A stretch of DNA of 64,000 bases from Anomaloglossus baeobatrachus (Eukaryota; Chordata; Amphibia; Anura; Aromobatidae), in contig NC_134353.1 of assembly GCF_048569485.1 (NCBI RefSeq), forward strand, positions 68,960,730 to 69,024,729. Direction: 5' to 3'. Both the position numbers and the translations under genes were made by a program. The notes beneath the pieces are model-generated. The model had not been told where the DNA came from. It was given only the letters and a program-made list of their open reading frames with translations, and made no database searches. Shown in pieces: positions 20,353 to 31,300 of the stretch (position 1 is the first letter of the stretch; each line of letters starts with the position of its first letter).

Positions 20353-20500
20353 CTGCACCCCCAAATCACATACACCCTGCAACCCCAAATCACACACACC
20401 CATCACCCCAAATCACACACACCCATCACCCCTAAACCCCCCAAATCGCACACACCCATCACCCCCCAAATCACACACACCCAACACCCTCATGCCCTGC
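20353..20500. repeat. CACCCC/AAATCACACA minisatellite
   Basis: Repeated AAATCACACACACCCATCACC-like units of about 20-30 bp starting exactly where the upstream LTR match ends. Confidence 0.75.
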
Positions 20501-21050
20501 ATATCTCAGATAGACTGGCTGTACCCCAAATTACCCCTTTCTCAAACACACTGAAACGCCATGTCCTACACACACAGTATCCCTTAACACCCCTTTGTCA
20601 CAGTCTGTACCCCTCATATGTCACTCACCCTGCACCCCTCACAGGGTACATCTCCTTTGGCAGCTCCTGCCAGGCTCCTCCCACATGGTCACATGGACAT
20701 GAGTCATCGCAGGTCCTGGCAGATCCACCACTGGCTACATTTTTTTCTTCTCTGAAGGAGCTTTCTGCTCTGCCCTTGCCGCGCTGCAGCTCATAAGCTC
20801 CGGGCACCCCTCTAGGTCAGGACCGCCCCCCTGTAGCTGCTGGAGCTATTGTATTCTCACTGCCACATATAGACCTGCGGTGGCGGCCCGATGGTGTAAG
20901 GAGCCGCGGCCGCAGGTCATTTTAATACACCCGGCGGGGGGGTCCTGCAGGCTGCCATGGACAGCTTAGTTTTAAAACAAGGTCGGAGCCTACCGGGGGT
21001 TTCCCCGCTATCCCGGCATGCCAGACCGACGCTGGCTGGATTCCTGAACT
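20501..21050. other. Unassigned GC-richer spacer
   Basis: No gene or element end recognised. It contains CCCGGGCACC-type and GCGGCCGC stretches but no consistent coding frame. Confidence 0.4.
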
Positions 21051-21054
21051 TTTG

Positions 21055-21580
21055 GGCTGTATGCTGTATGTGTATACAGCTGTGCTCTGTGTGTGTATAT
21101 GGCTGTGTGTGTATACGGCTGTGCGTGTGTGTATATGGCTATGCATGTGTGTATACGGCTGTATGCTGTGCGTGTGTATATGGCTGTATGCTGTTCGTGT
21201 GTGTATACAGCTGTACGCTGTGCGTATGTGTATACGGCTCTGCGTGTGTATACGGCTGTACGCTGTGTGTTTAAATGGTTGTGCATGTGTTTATACGGCT
21301 GTGTGTAGGTTATATGGCTGTGCATAGGTGTATATGGCTGTACGCTGTGCGTAGGTGTATATGGCCGTATGCTGTGTGTACATGTCTGTGTATATGTGTG
21401 TGTATATGGCTGTACGCTGTGTATAGGTGACTGCGTATATGTATGTGCATACGTCTGTATACTGTGTGTGCACATCTATGACGTGTGGGAGTACATGTGT
21501 GTATATGTGGTCACATCTATGTACTGTATGATTACATGTCTGTGTTTCTGCGGTTGTATGTTTAGAAGATGCCTGTATGT
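21055..21580. repeat. TGTGTATACGGCTG minisatellite
   Basis: Imperfect units of TGTGTATACGGCTGTGCG/TGTATATGGCTGTACGC type, 18-30 bp long, for over 500 bp. The long Cys/Tyr/Val-rich frames on the plus strand and His/Thr-rich frames on the minus strand are its shadows. Confidence 0.85.
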
Positions 21581-21941
21581 GAAGCTGCGTGCCAACCATC
21601 AGGTTTCACAGCGTTTTAGATTCAGAGTGTTTTCGCTGCATTGTACAATACAAGCACAGTGGATGGGATTTCTAGAAATCCTATGCCCATTGTGTGTGTA
21701 CAGCCCACAGCGAATACTGACCTGTGGTGCGGCTTTCCGATCCCTGGTATGTCAATTTATTGCTGTGTAACCACAAGTGTCTCCACAGAGAGAACAGAAG
21801 AGAGAGACCACAGTGGCCCGACCCTCGACTGTGGGCACAGGCCACTGTGGTCCCTGCAGAAAGCACTCACGGCCCTGCAGGAGAGAACATGCCGTGTCCA
21901 GGACACACCATGTCCAGACCATGGGCACAATCTTATAGTGT

Positions 21942-23262
21942 ACTAGCTGTATCACCCGGCTTCGCCCGGGTTAATAACTGTTGTTAACAAAATAGAATGT
22001 ATTAACAAAAATGTATTCTGCACACAAAAACCACAAAACAAATAGATAAAAATGTAATTATTAAAAGGCAAAAACTAAGCTAATAGAAGCATTTCACAAC
22101 ATATATTTCAACACCACAGATATTCCACACAGATTTAACTAAATTGGCCAAGTAATGTGCTCCGTCTGTCTCTTTCCAGGTCTGTCTCTTTCCCCGTCTG
22201 CCTGTCTCTGTCCCTCTCTTTTTTGTCTGTCTCTATCACTCTTTCTTTCCCCATCTGTCTCTTTCTATGTCTGTCTTTCCCAGGTCTGTCTCTTTCCCCG
22301 TCTGTTTCCCTGTCTCTGTCTTTTCCTGCCTGTCTCTTTCCCTGTCTGCCTGTCTCTGTCTGTTTCTTTCCTTGTCTGTCTCTATTTCTCTGTCTCTTTC
22401 CCCATCTGTCTCAATCAAGGTCTGTGTCTTTCCCCATCTATCTTTGTCTGTCTCTCTGGCTGTCTCCTCCTTCCCCTGCCTGTCTCTGTCCCTGTCTGCA
22501 TGTCTGTCTGTCTCTTTCCCCATCTGTCTCTTTCCCCATCTGTCTCTTTCCAGGTCAGTCTCTTTCCAGGTCAGTCTCTTTCCAGGTCAGTCTCTTTCCA
22601 GGTCTGTCTCTTTCCAGGTCTGTCTCTGCCTGTCTCTTTCCCCGTCTGTCTCTGTCTGTCTCTTTCACTGTTTGTCTCTTTCCCTGTCTGTCTCTATCTC
22701 TCTGTGACTTTCCCTGTCTGTCTCTCTGTCTGTCTCTCTGTCTGTCTCTCTGTCTGTCTCTGTCTGTCTCTCTCCGTCTCCCCACCGACATCTTATTACC
22801 TCACATATAAGCTTCTTATACTATGAATGTCTTTTCTTCCTATAGCAACCAATCACAGCTCCTACTAATAACCTGTAGTTCCAGGCTCAATTTACTTTAA
22901 TGAAGGCATGTTTTTTGGAGAGTAACTGTAAAGTGTGGGGTTAAATTTTCCTGCCAAAACATAGTCTACGACGTTCCCTGGGTCACATGAGGTGTCTGTG
23001 CAAAATTTCGTGATTGTAAATGCGACGGCGCGGATACACTTTTTGTTTCACTTTTTCCCCATTATGTAGATAGGGGCAAAATTGGTAAATTGGAACGCGC
23101 GGGGTTAAAATTTCACCTCACAACATAGCCTATGACGCTCTCGGGGTCCAGACGTGTGAGTGTGTAAAATTCTGTGGCTGTAGCTGCGACGGTGCAGATG
23201 CCAATCCCGGACATACACACATACATACATACATAAACACATTCAGCTTTATATATTAGATT
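21942..23262. repeat. Dispersed repeat with CCCGGCTTCGCCCGGG end and CATACATA/TTTATATATTAGA end
   Basis: Begins around CTAGCTGTATCACCCGGCTTCGCCCGGG (a 6-bp stem hairpin) and ends with ACATACATACATACATAAAC followed by CAGCTTTATATATTAGA. This pairing of a GC hairpin at one end with a tetranucleotide and AT tail at the other suggests a retroposed or rolling-type repeat, but I cannot assign a class. A roughly 130-bp block (GGGGTTAAAWTTTYCC...GCGACGGYGC) occurs twice near 22940 and 23100. Confidence 0.5.
22150..22790. repeat. CTGTCTCT/TTTCCCC polypyrimidine array
   Basis: About 640 bp of CTGTCTCTTTCCCxGT-like units with almost no purine except G in CTGT. Strand-asymmetric and inside the repeat at 21942-23262. 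Open frames here are artefacts. Confidence 0.9.
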
Positions 23263-23385
23263 GTGGTGTATATGTAAAACATTTGTATCTTTAGGGCCCA
23301 ACACTAAATCTATAGGGGTGAGTGCCTCCCATCAGGAGCTCTTCACGGTCTGGACACAGCGTGCTTTCTCTGGTGGAGACGCTAG

Positions 23386-25308
23386 TGGAGCACCCCACGG
23401 GGTCTGGGGGGTTAGTCGTTGCCAGGCCGGTGAAGGGTCATGGGGATTGATGTCACGGGTGGTCTGCCCGATTTCGTGACCCCGAGGTGTCCACAGAGAA
23501 GGGGGGATGGATGGAATTGTGACGCCCTGGAGAATCCAGGTAGTCACAGATAGGCCCCTGCACAACACCGTTCCCACACTAGGAAACATACATCCAACCA
23601 TTAAACCCTAGTCACCCCCTTAGGGACAGATAGACACACAAGTGGGCTTGACCATGCGGTTGGTGCACGCCCACCCAGGGGTTTAGATAGCCCAGGGCGA
23701 GAAAGCCAACAGTTTTGTGTTAGAGTTCAAGTTTAGAGGAGGTGGGCTGGGGCTGTGTGTGGCTCCAGCACAGAAGGTCAAGTTGAACGGTACCAGGGTA
23801 GGGGCCCTGGTACTACTGGCTAGGAGGCAGACGGTGATCTCCGTCAGCAGGAGACGGTAAGACGGCTCGGTAGAACCGAGGTGGACCGGGACAGGGTAGT
23901 GGTCCGCCGGGGAACCGACCCGGAAACCGTAGCACAAACGGGGGTACTCGGACCCTGAAGCCAGAAACCAGAAACGACTGGAGCTGGTTAATTAACCGAT
24001 TGAGGCCAGAACTAGAGGTTCTATCCCACCCAAAGTCCCTCATAGAAGACAACAGCCTATCAATTTGGGATAGGAGGTCACCGCCAGGGCCCATAGATCC
24101 CACGGGCCAGCGTCTGTGGGCACGGCTCCTTAGGCCACATCCAGCTGGGAGCAGACTCCCACGTTTCATACTGGGAAGTTTTTCCTACGTAAACAGTACA
24201 GGAAAAGGATAGAGACCACCAGCCGGGTAAGGGACCCTGAATACAATACAACTGGCCGTGGCACCGGCCACCACCACCTTGGTTTACCAGAGACTCGTGT
24301 GTTTGTTTCCAACAGTCATTCCCCCTGCATCAGAGCCATCGGGTCCCGTGGCCACCATCCCTGCCCACGGAGGGGATAACAACCTGCTGCACAACATCTC
24401 CCCGGGTGCCCCATAACAGCAGCGGTGGTGTCCCATGTCACCACACACCGTGAGTGGCGTCACGAACCTATTACGGCCTAGCCTGTACATATACGTCCTA
24501 CCCCCTTTTTTTCGGCGTGTCCGCCAGACCCCCGGGTCCGGAGACCCTCGAGCCACCACCTCTGAAGGTCCGGGCCTGAGCAGTGCCGGCTGCTGGGCCG
24601 GGGGCGGCACAGAATGATTTTGTGACACCACCTGCGGTATGCTACCAGGGATTAGTCGCCACTGCTTTCGCTGTCTTTCAGGGCGGATGGTAATAGCAGC
24701 TAAGATGGTTTCGCTCCCCACAGATGGAGTGGGCCCCGGGGAGGATAATGAAGGGAGTAGTGGCAGTGGCTGTTGGTGCTGAAGTGCGGGGCGCCGGTAA
24801 TAAGAGTCCGAAGTCGGCTGCTGCAGTTCCAGGTGTCTTTAATAACAGTCTTTGTATTGCCCGGGAGGCACCGGTCACCGCTGTGCTGGGCCCCGTCAAC
24901 CTCGGATGAGTTGGAGGAAGCCACCGGTGTTTAGAAAGTGTTCTATCCAAGGGGTGGACCCGTGAGCATCTCACTCCAAGCCTCAGGACCCATGAGAAGA
25001 AAAAGGAGAATAAGTGGTGTCGTGTCGCCAGAACTGAAGTCCCGACGTGACTGCCGGGTACGTGTGTGTGATGCTCCTCTTCTATCCCAAGTGGAACCGA
25101 TCCCCCAGGTGGTTGTCCTAGTGACTGGGAAAGTTCCCAAGCTTTGTGATGGCCAACCCCCTGCCTACCCTAGTCCAGCTCCCCAGTGAGAAGGTTCCTA
25201 AGCTGTATGTGGAACACCGGTGATTAACCCCCACCTTACCCGAGGTGAATACTGCACCTTAAATGAGGTGCAGTACCCTGTGGCAACTGGAGCCACAGGG
25301 GCGCCACA
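23386..25308. mobile_element. Hairpin-end repeat, third variety, carrying a family-1 copy
   Basis: From about TGGAGCACCCCACGGGG to GGGGCGCCACA. The right end can fold (TGTGGC...GCCACA, 25278-25308). Flanks CTAG and ATAG agree at three of four bases. It is interrupted by the family-1 copy at 23518-24611. Non-coding. Confidence 0.5.
23518..24611. mobile_element. Hairpin-end repeat, family 1
   Basis: Starts TGTGACGCCCTGG and ends GGGGGCGGCACA, flanked by GAAT (23514-23517, 24612-24615). Same orientation as the copy at 3368. The left terminal hairpin is TGTGACGCCCTGGAGAATCC pairing with GGTAGTCACA-type sequence. Contains the shared ATCCCACCCAAAGTCC and GGCGTCACGAACC-type blocks. Confidence 0.8.
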
Positions 25309-26090
25309 ATAGTTTCTTGAGTGGGAGATTGCGCTGTCTGTGCACACAATCAGAGTGACTGTCAGCAGATTTTCGCTGTATTCTCCCGCTCAGAGCACTA
25401 GCATTCTTTGTTAGAATAAATTCACATGCTGAGGATAGGAAAGCAGCGCCAGAGGTCAGTTTTTGGAGGGTCTAAAAGAAGCACAGGGGGCCGGAGATTT
25501 CTATAAATCCATCCACTGTGCCTGTACTGTACAATGCAGCATTTTCGACTCAGTGAAAGCACTTTGCGTCCAAGACACTGCTGACACTGATTGTGGGCAC
25601 GGGCCCTAAGGGCTCACTCACATATGTGTTAGGGAATTTCATTTGTCTTTCCATGTTTATGAAAAGAAAAGTGAAATTAACCCCTGCACTGTGACGTAGC
25701 TATGTCACCACACACCACCTGATGTCCTCCCTCATGTGTCTGTGTATCTGGTACGTGTTGTATCCGCTTTTTTCATGTGTACCATACGTACCCAGTATAA
25801 CATATGGTGCTGCTCGCATATCCGTGTGTTTACACAGACCGTGTGTGATCCCTATGGAGACATCTATTTTTTTTTTCCCAGCAGCGCAGATGACAAGAGC
25901 CAATAGAAGTCTATGGGGCCGTGAAAACACGTAAAGCACACAGATGGCATCAGTGTATAGTCTGTGTGCCATCCGTGTTCCGTACGAGTTTAACATTGAA
26001 AATATAGAAGCTTTCTAATTGTTGTACATGTAGGTAGCTGGGTTATGGTACTGTATATAAGTAAGCGTGGTTTTGCTCCTATATCAATAC
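25309..26090. other. Unassigned spacer
   Basis: No gene recognised. It may hold a worn MITE between GGGCTCACTCACATATGTGT near 25611 and the ATGGCATCAG...CCGTGTTCCGTACGAG area near 25990, but I could not pair the ends. Confidence 0.4.
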
Positions 26091-26094
26091 AGTA

Positions 26095-26560
26095 AGCTCA
26101 GTTATGGTACCATAGTTAAGCAGTAAGCCTAGTTCTGGTACTATGTCTATGCAGTAAGCTTGTTCTATTCCCCTAGCTATGTATGAGGCTTGGTTCTGTT
26201 GCTGTTTCTATTTCGTAGACTAAGTACAATTTTGTTCCTGTATGGGTACAGTAAGGTCAGTTCTGCTCCTGTATCTCTGTAGTAAGCTCGGTTCTGCTTT
26301 CGTATCTCTGTAGTAAGCTCAGTTCTAATTTTGTATCTCTGCAGTAAGCTCGGTTCTGCTCCCAAATATATGTAGTAAGCTCGATTCTGCACCCTAATTT
26401 CTGTAGTAAGCTCGGTTCTGCTCCCTTATCTCTGTAGTAAGCTCAGTTCTGTTCCCATATCTCTGCAGTAAGCTCCTTGCAGTTCCCATATCTATGTAGT
26501 CATATTGTTTCTGTTGCAGTATCTATGTAACCAGTAAGTGCGGTTCTGTTCCAATATATA
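26095..26560. repeat. 31-bp minisatellite
   Basis: Units of the form TAGTAAGCTCGGTTCTGCTC plus an 11-bp variable tail ending TATCTCTG. At least six consecutive units hold the exact 31-bp spacing between 26280 and 26470, with looser units on both sides. Confidence 0.85.
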
Positions 26561-26589
26561 TGTACCAGTCTGTTCATAAAGTCTGTTAC

Positions 26590-26882
26590 CACTGCTACTT
26601 TAACTCAGTGGCCAGAGATAAACAGACCAAAGGTGGGCCTCTGCAACTTGAGTGCCACTGCTTTATGATTGCCCCCCATGCTAAAATGTGCCAGCCAGCC
26701 CCTGCCCTCTGGGCATGAGTCAGACGCTCAGACGGACTCGACTTTTGTAACAATATGGAAGTCAATGAGGAACTGGAGCATTTTTCCAGAAAATTTACCA
26801 ACCCAAGTTGAGCCGACCAAGCATCTGACTGCTCGTTATGAGTACCAAGCACCCAAGCATCGTAGTGCTCACTCATCACTAA
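26590..26882 (-). mobile_element. hAT-type MITE (TTAGTGATGAGTGAGC family)
   Basis: On the minus strand it begins TTAGTGATGAGTGAGCACTA and continues with the GCTCGGTACTC-like body, a pattern I associate with a very common anuran and fish hAT-derived repeat. The left edge on the plus strand is not precisely fixed. Confidence 0.5.
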
Positions 26883-27695
26883 TATCTATATATACAGACA
26901 GTCCCATGTACGGCCTCTGATTACAAACGTCGAATGTCGCTTCATGCGGTTATGCTAATACTTATATTTTTCTATAGATGCCCATTGTAAAATGTGAATT
27001 GCTTGACAAAGGCTCCGTGGAGTGGAAACGTTGTCATTGCACACATGGATTGATTAAAAACTTTTTCACACTTCTGATACTTCTCCTCAGTGCGCCGTCT
27101 CCCTTTATATGATCTGTAGGGGGTGTGGTTATTGGGTTGTACTGGGCTGGTATCTACTATTCGTTTTCTGAAGCTTGTGCTGCTTCATTTCCTTTTATAA
27201 ACAGAAGTGTTAATATATTATTTATGCATTAACAAAATGCAGAGTGAAGTTTGATGGAGACAAAAATACTCTCAGTAACAGAAATTATGTAATTAATATA
27301 TTTTTAAAATGGATAAAAAGATGAGGGAGGGGAAAATAGGAATACAAAAATAGACAGTATTAGTGACAAATCAATCCCCATAAAAATATTTATAGATTTT
27401 ATAAATTTATTTTGATGCTAATCTATTTGTCACTACTACATAATATATATTCCCTATTTATGTTATCAATGATTTCTATAAAAGAATAGACAAAATCATT
27501 GCATAAAGATAGCCGTGGTCAGATACCGGGTGATCAGTAAAAGCCAATTCAGGCGAGCAGTATGAATACCACGGAGCCTGGTGACAGAGGCGTTACCGAA
27601 CCATGTCCGGGTACAGATGTAACAATAGAAGGACACAGGTAGATGGTGAAGGTCCTTCTATACAAGTGCAGTAGTGATGGTGGATCTTCAGGACG
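26883..27695. other. 3' flank of the kinase gene
   Basis: AT-rich, no coding exon recognised. A minus-sense AATAAA (plus-strand TTTATT, 27406-27411) lies about 290 bp past the kinase stop and could be its poly(A) signal. Near 27000 there is a GACAAAGG...GGAAACGTTG motif of the type seen in dispersed vertebrate repeats. Confidence 0.4.
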
Positions 27696-28391
27696 CTAGA
27701 TGGTTGTAGAGCAAGAGCCGCAACAGACAAATGCGCGAGCAGCCCTGGATAATCCACGCCGGCAGGATGATAAGATCCGGCGGAAGATGTTACCTATGAG
27801 AAGAGAAGTATAATATAAGTGATGGGACTCCAGATTACATGATACTACTGTGCTGTCACTGTGGCCGGGACGTCAGTGGAATCTTATCATACAGAGGTCA
27901 GGGTCATTGTCAGCCATCATACATGTGACAATCCCACCACTGACAGATGACATCTGCTCCACATGGAGTCTTCTCACTGACTGACATAACATGGAGATGA
28001 TTCTCACACTTACCTCGTCTCTTTTTTCCTTTTTCTTTCTTTTCTGATTTTTCTTGCTCTAGTTCAGATTTTCTTTCTTTCTGAGCTGGAAATTCTGATC
28101 AGAGAGTAAAAAATAAAAATAAGAATCAGTAACGATATATTCTTAAAACTCCAGGACAAAATTAGGGAAATAGAGATACAGTTTGGGCCTATGGGCAACA
28201 TAATTGTGATCCATGAAACGTGGATAACAAAGAAAAATCTATTACAGAAAACCACGTGGAAATGTTTAAGGCTTGATGTCAACATTTACATTTTTGGTGC
28301 TGTAGAGCTGTACATACCTGACAATGGGGACGAGGATGACAAGCTGGTTATAGCATCGTCTCTATCAGGTGCAGGAGAAGATTCTTTCTGC
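27696..28391 (-). CDS. C-terminal exons of the kinase gene (28391-28318, 28085-28014, 27793-27696)
   Basis: Phases join exactly. The first codes [20 protein letters not shown]; the second is a Lys/Glu-rich helix ([17 protein letters not shown]); the last codes [20 protein letters not shown] then [11 protein letters not shown] and a TAG stop. The basic amphipathic segment with a CC pair could bind membranes, but this is inference. No PDZ domain is coded here, unlike MAST1-4. Confidence 0.75.
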
Positions 28392-31300
28392 CTGTTTGGA
28401 AGAAAAAAATCTTGTAAATCACAAATAATCGCAGTATAAAAGGGGACGTCTCACTAGAAGAACTTCTACTATAAGGTCTAATAGGACATAAGGAAATCAT
28501 ATTGGGGACGTCTCCTGCTCAAAACTACCTTCTATAGAGCGGAGCGGAAAACAACTAGCAGGAATGGCTGTCATGTAATACTGCATCTCCCCCACTGTGT
28601 GAGCAGCTCTAAAAATGCATTTAGGGGCTGTCACTAGCAGTTTCTAAAGCCAAAAGCACAATGACTGCAAATCATGGGGTGGGGCCGGTGGCATTTGTTA
28701 GTATGATATTGATGTCCCATATTTGGTGTTGTGCACAGATATTAGTTTGGAGCTCCCAGTAATAACTGAATAATCTACTCACATTTCTGAGCTGTTTGTG
28801 CTGCATGCTGGGATGCACTCTGGGGTACTCTCTGGTGAGCACTCTGGTGTACTCTCTGGGGAGCACTCTGGTTTAGTCTCTGGCAAGCACTCTGGTGTAC
28901 TCTCTGGCGAGCACTCTGGTGTGCTCTCTGGCGAGCACTCTGGTGTACTCTCTGGCGAGCACTCTGGTGAGCACTCTGGTGTACTCTCTGGCAAGCACTC
29001 TGGTGTGCTCTCTGGCGAGCATTCTGGTGTACTCTCTGGCGAGCACTCTGGTGTACTCACTGGCGAGCACTCTGGGATACTCTCTGGGGAGCACTCTGGT
29101 GTATTCTCTGGTGAGGACTCTTGCATACACTCTGGGATGCACTCTGGGGTACTCTCTGGGGACGACTCTGGAGGTGATTTGGCATCGCTGTTGTTCAGTG
29201 TCGTTGTGATGGTACAAAGCTAAATTTGGAGAAAAATAAGATATTAAATACTTTTTTTTTACTTTTAGAAGTTTATTTTTGCATATTTTAGATTTATTGA
29301 TCACATACTTTTGAAAACCTTTGAGAAGATGTTGTAAAGTTTTGAAAGTCAGGGCTCTCATTGTCCTCCTCATCTTCTGAGATCTTGTAAATGTCTACAT
29401 CAACGTGAAACACAAGATAAAGGTAATGAAATGTTATTAGAAGTTGTCAGTATAACAGTCATTATTTGTCACTAATATTAATGAATACCGATCGTCACAT
29501 ATTAGTCGCTTATTTTAGGTGACGTCTCCTTCTACTTACAGAGAAAGACGCTGGTGTCCATGTCTGACTTAAGCTGAGGAACGTACTCCGGCTCCTGACT
29601 TAGAATGTTGTTAAAGTCTAAGTCCCTCAGGAATGGATGTTCCTTGATCTGAAATGCTCCTTCTGGAAAAATACAAAATACAAGTTTTGCAGACATTGTC
29701 AGAGACAACTCCGTATCTTATCAGTGTAACTTAATCTAAACTAATGACATAACAGAGATGAAGAAGATAGGCTCAAAGTTATAGTATGGAGACTTAGAGA
29801 TGGAAAAGCAGATAGAGAAGAGCTGATCGTCATGGACATGGACAATATGTCCTAGATGTAATAAGTAAATATTAATATTATATCTTACCTGTCCCAAGTC
29901 TATCTGCAGGATTTTTTGTGAGCAGCTCAGTGATGATGTTCTGAGCATCGGGGGGAGGAGCGGGATCACAAGTCCAATTTATGTCTCCTGTTATATAGAA
30001 AATTACAGAACATAAAAATTCTTTATAAGACTGTAAGGTAAAGCAATGGAAATAACTAAACCGATGTAACCAATCAAAGCATTGATGGCTTTATTCTACT
30101 TACCTTTGAGAACATTTCGAAAAACCTCTGAAAATGAATCCGCGTCAAATGGTCGGGTTCCAACAAGAAATTCGTATAAGATAACCCCCATTGCCCACCA
30201 GTCTACAGGTCTTCCATAGCTTTCTCTCAGGATCATCTCTGGTGCAATGTAATACGTGGTGCCGGCGAACTGGAAACCAACAGAAGATAGAGATTAGAAT
30301 CGATGAAGCCATTAATTCTCTTCATAAAAATATAATTACAAAAGATAAAATATCAGTGGAAAAAGGAGAGAAGTAGAGAAGAGACAATAGACAATAGTAT
30401 GAGGGATCTGTACAGAACAAGCTGGGTTCCTGTAAGTAACACTGACCTCATTGTCCAACTCTCTGGAGATGTCCTCCCGTAATTCCTTGGAGGTGTTACT
30501 CTCTGGTATCATGACACCAAGTTTTGATATTCCAAAATCTGTGACTTTGATGTGTCCAGTAGATGTTATCAGGAGGCTGTTAAAGAAATAAAGAAAGGTT
30601 TCAGCCTCACAGACCATGTGATACATTTGCCACCTTTATTATACTACAGGGCACTTACTTATCCGGCTTCAGGTCTTTGTGGATAATGCCATAACTGTGC
30701 AGGTATTCCACAGCAAGAATGGCTTCTGCAAAGTACAAGCGGGCCAAAGGGACAGAAAAACAACCCCTTTTGCTTAGAAGGCTCAGGCAGTCTCCACCTA
30801 TAGAGAAAATGAAATATGACAGGTGAGGGGTGTATACAGCAGATCACCATGATCTATAATGAGAAGTGAGCGGAGACATTGGGGCAGGAGAGAATATCTG
30901 CAGATATTATGTATAGTTCACATAATCTCAGTATTGGTGAAATGTCCTCCATGTATCTAATAACATAAAGTGATATTGCATCTGATCTACTGTACAGCTG
31001 GAAATACTGACGTGCTCAGTGCAGACATACAGGGGAGATGACACAGACAGTAGCGTACAAAGAAATCACAGGACCTCATAGAAAAAGTTCGAATTCCCCC
31101 CCACGTATATATATGTATATATTTCACATTGCACCCACAAACTTAAAGAAAGCCTGTAGCGTTTGCACAGGATTCATCTCACGGTGGTCTTCAGCAAGAT
31201 GGCGCAGTGGGCGGCGCATAATCACACTGACATCCAACTGTCTTCAGCAAAATGGAACCGTGGGGAGCACATGTGTATTTTGACATCCAACTGTCTTCAA

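Noticed and set aside
21008-21600. Long open frames on both strands (up to 155 codons, Cys/Val/Tyr or His/Thr rich)
   Set aside because: They lie entirely in the TGTGTATACGGCTG minisatellite; composition follows the repeat and no family motif is present.
22155-22826. Overlapping plus-strand frames of 217-223 codons rich in Leu, Ser, Cys, Pro
   Set aside because: Product of the CTGTCTCT/TTTCCCC array; three frames are open at once, which is typical of low-complexity DNA.
28783-29170. Possible CRISPR-like array of evenly spaced repeats
   Set aside because: Units are contiguous with no unique spacers, in a vertebrate gene; it is a coding minisatellite. The same applies to the other arrays in the window.
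28798-29223. Plus-strand frame of 141 codons (LSGEHSGV repeats)
   Set aside because: Complement of the kinase gene's 24-bp coding repeat; the minus-strand frame joins the flanking exons in phase, the plus one does not.
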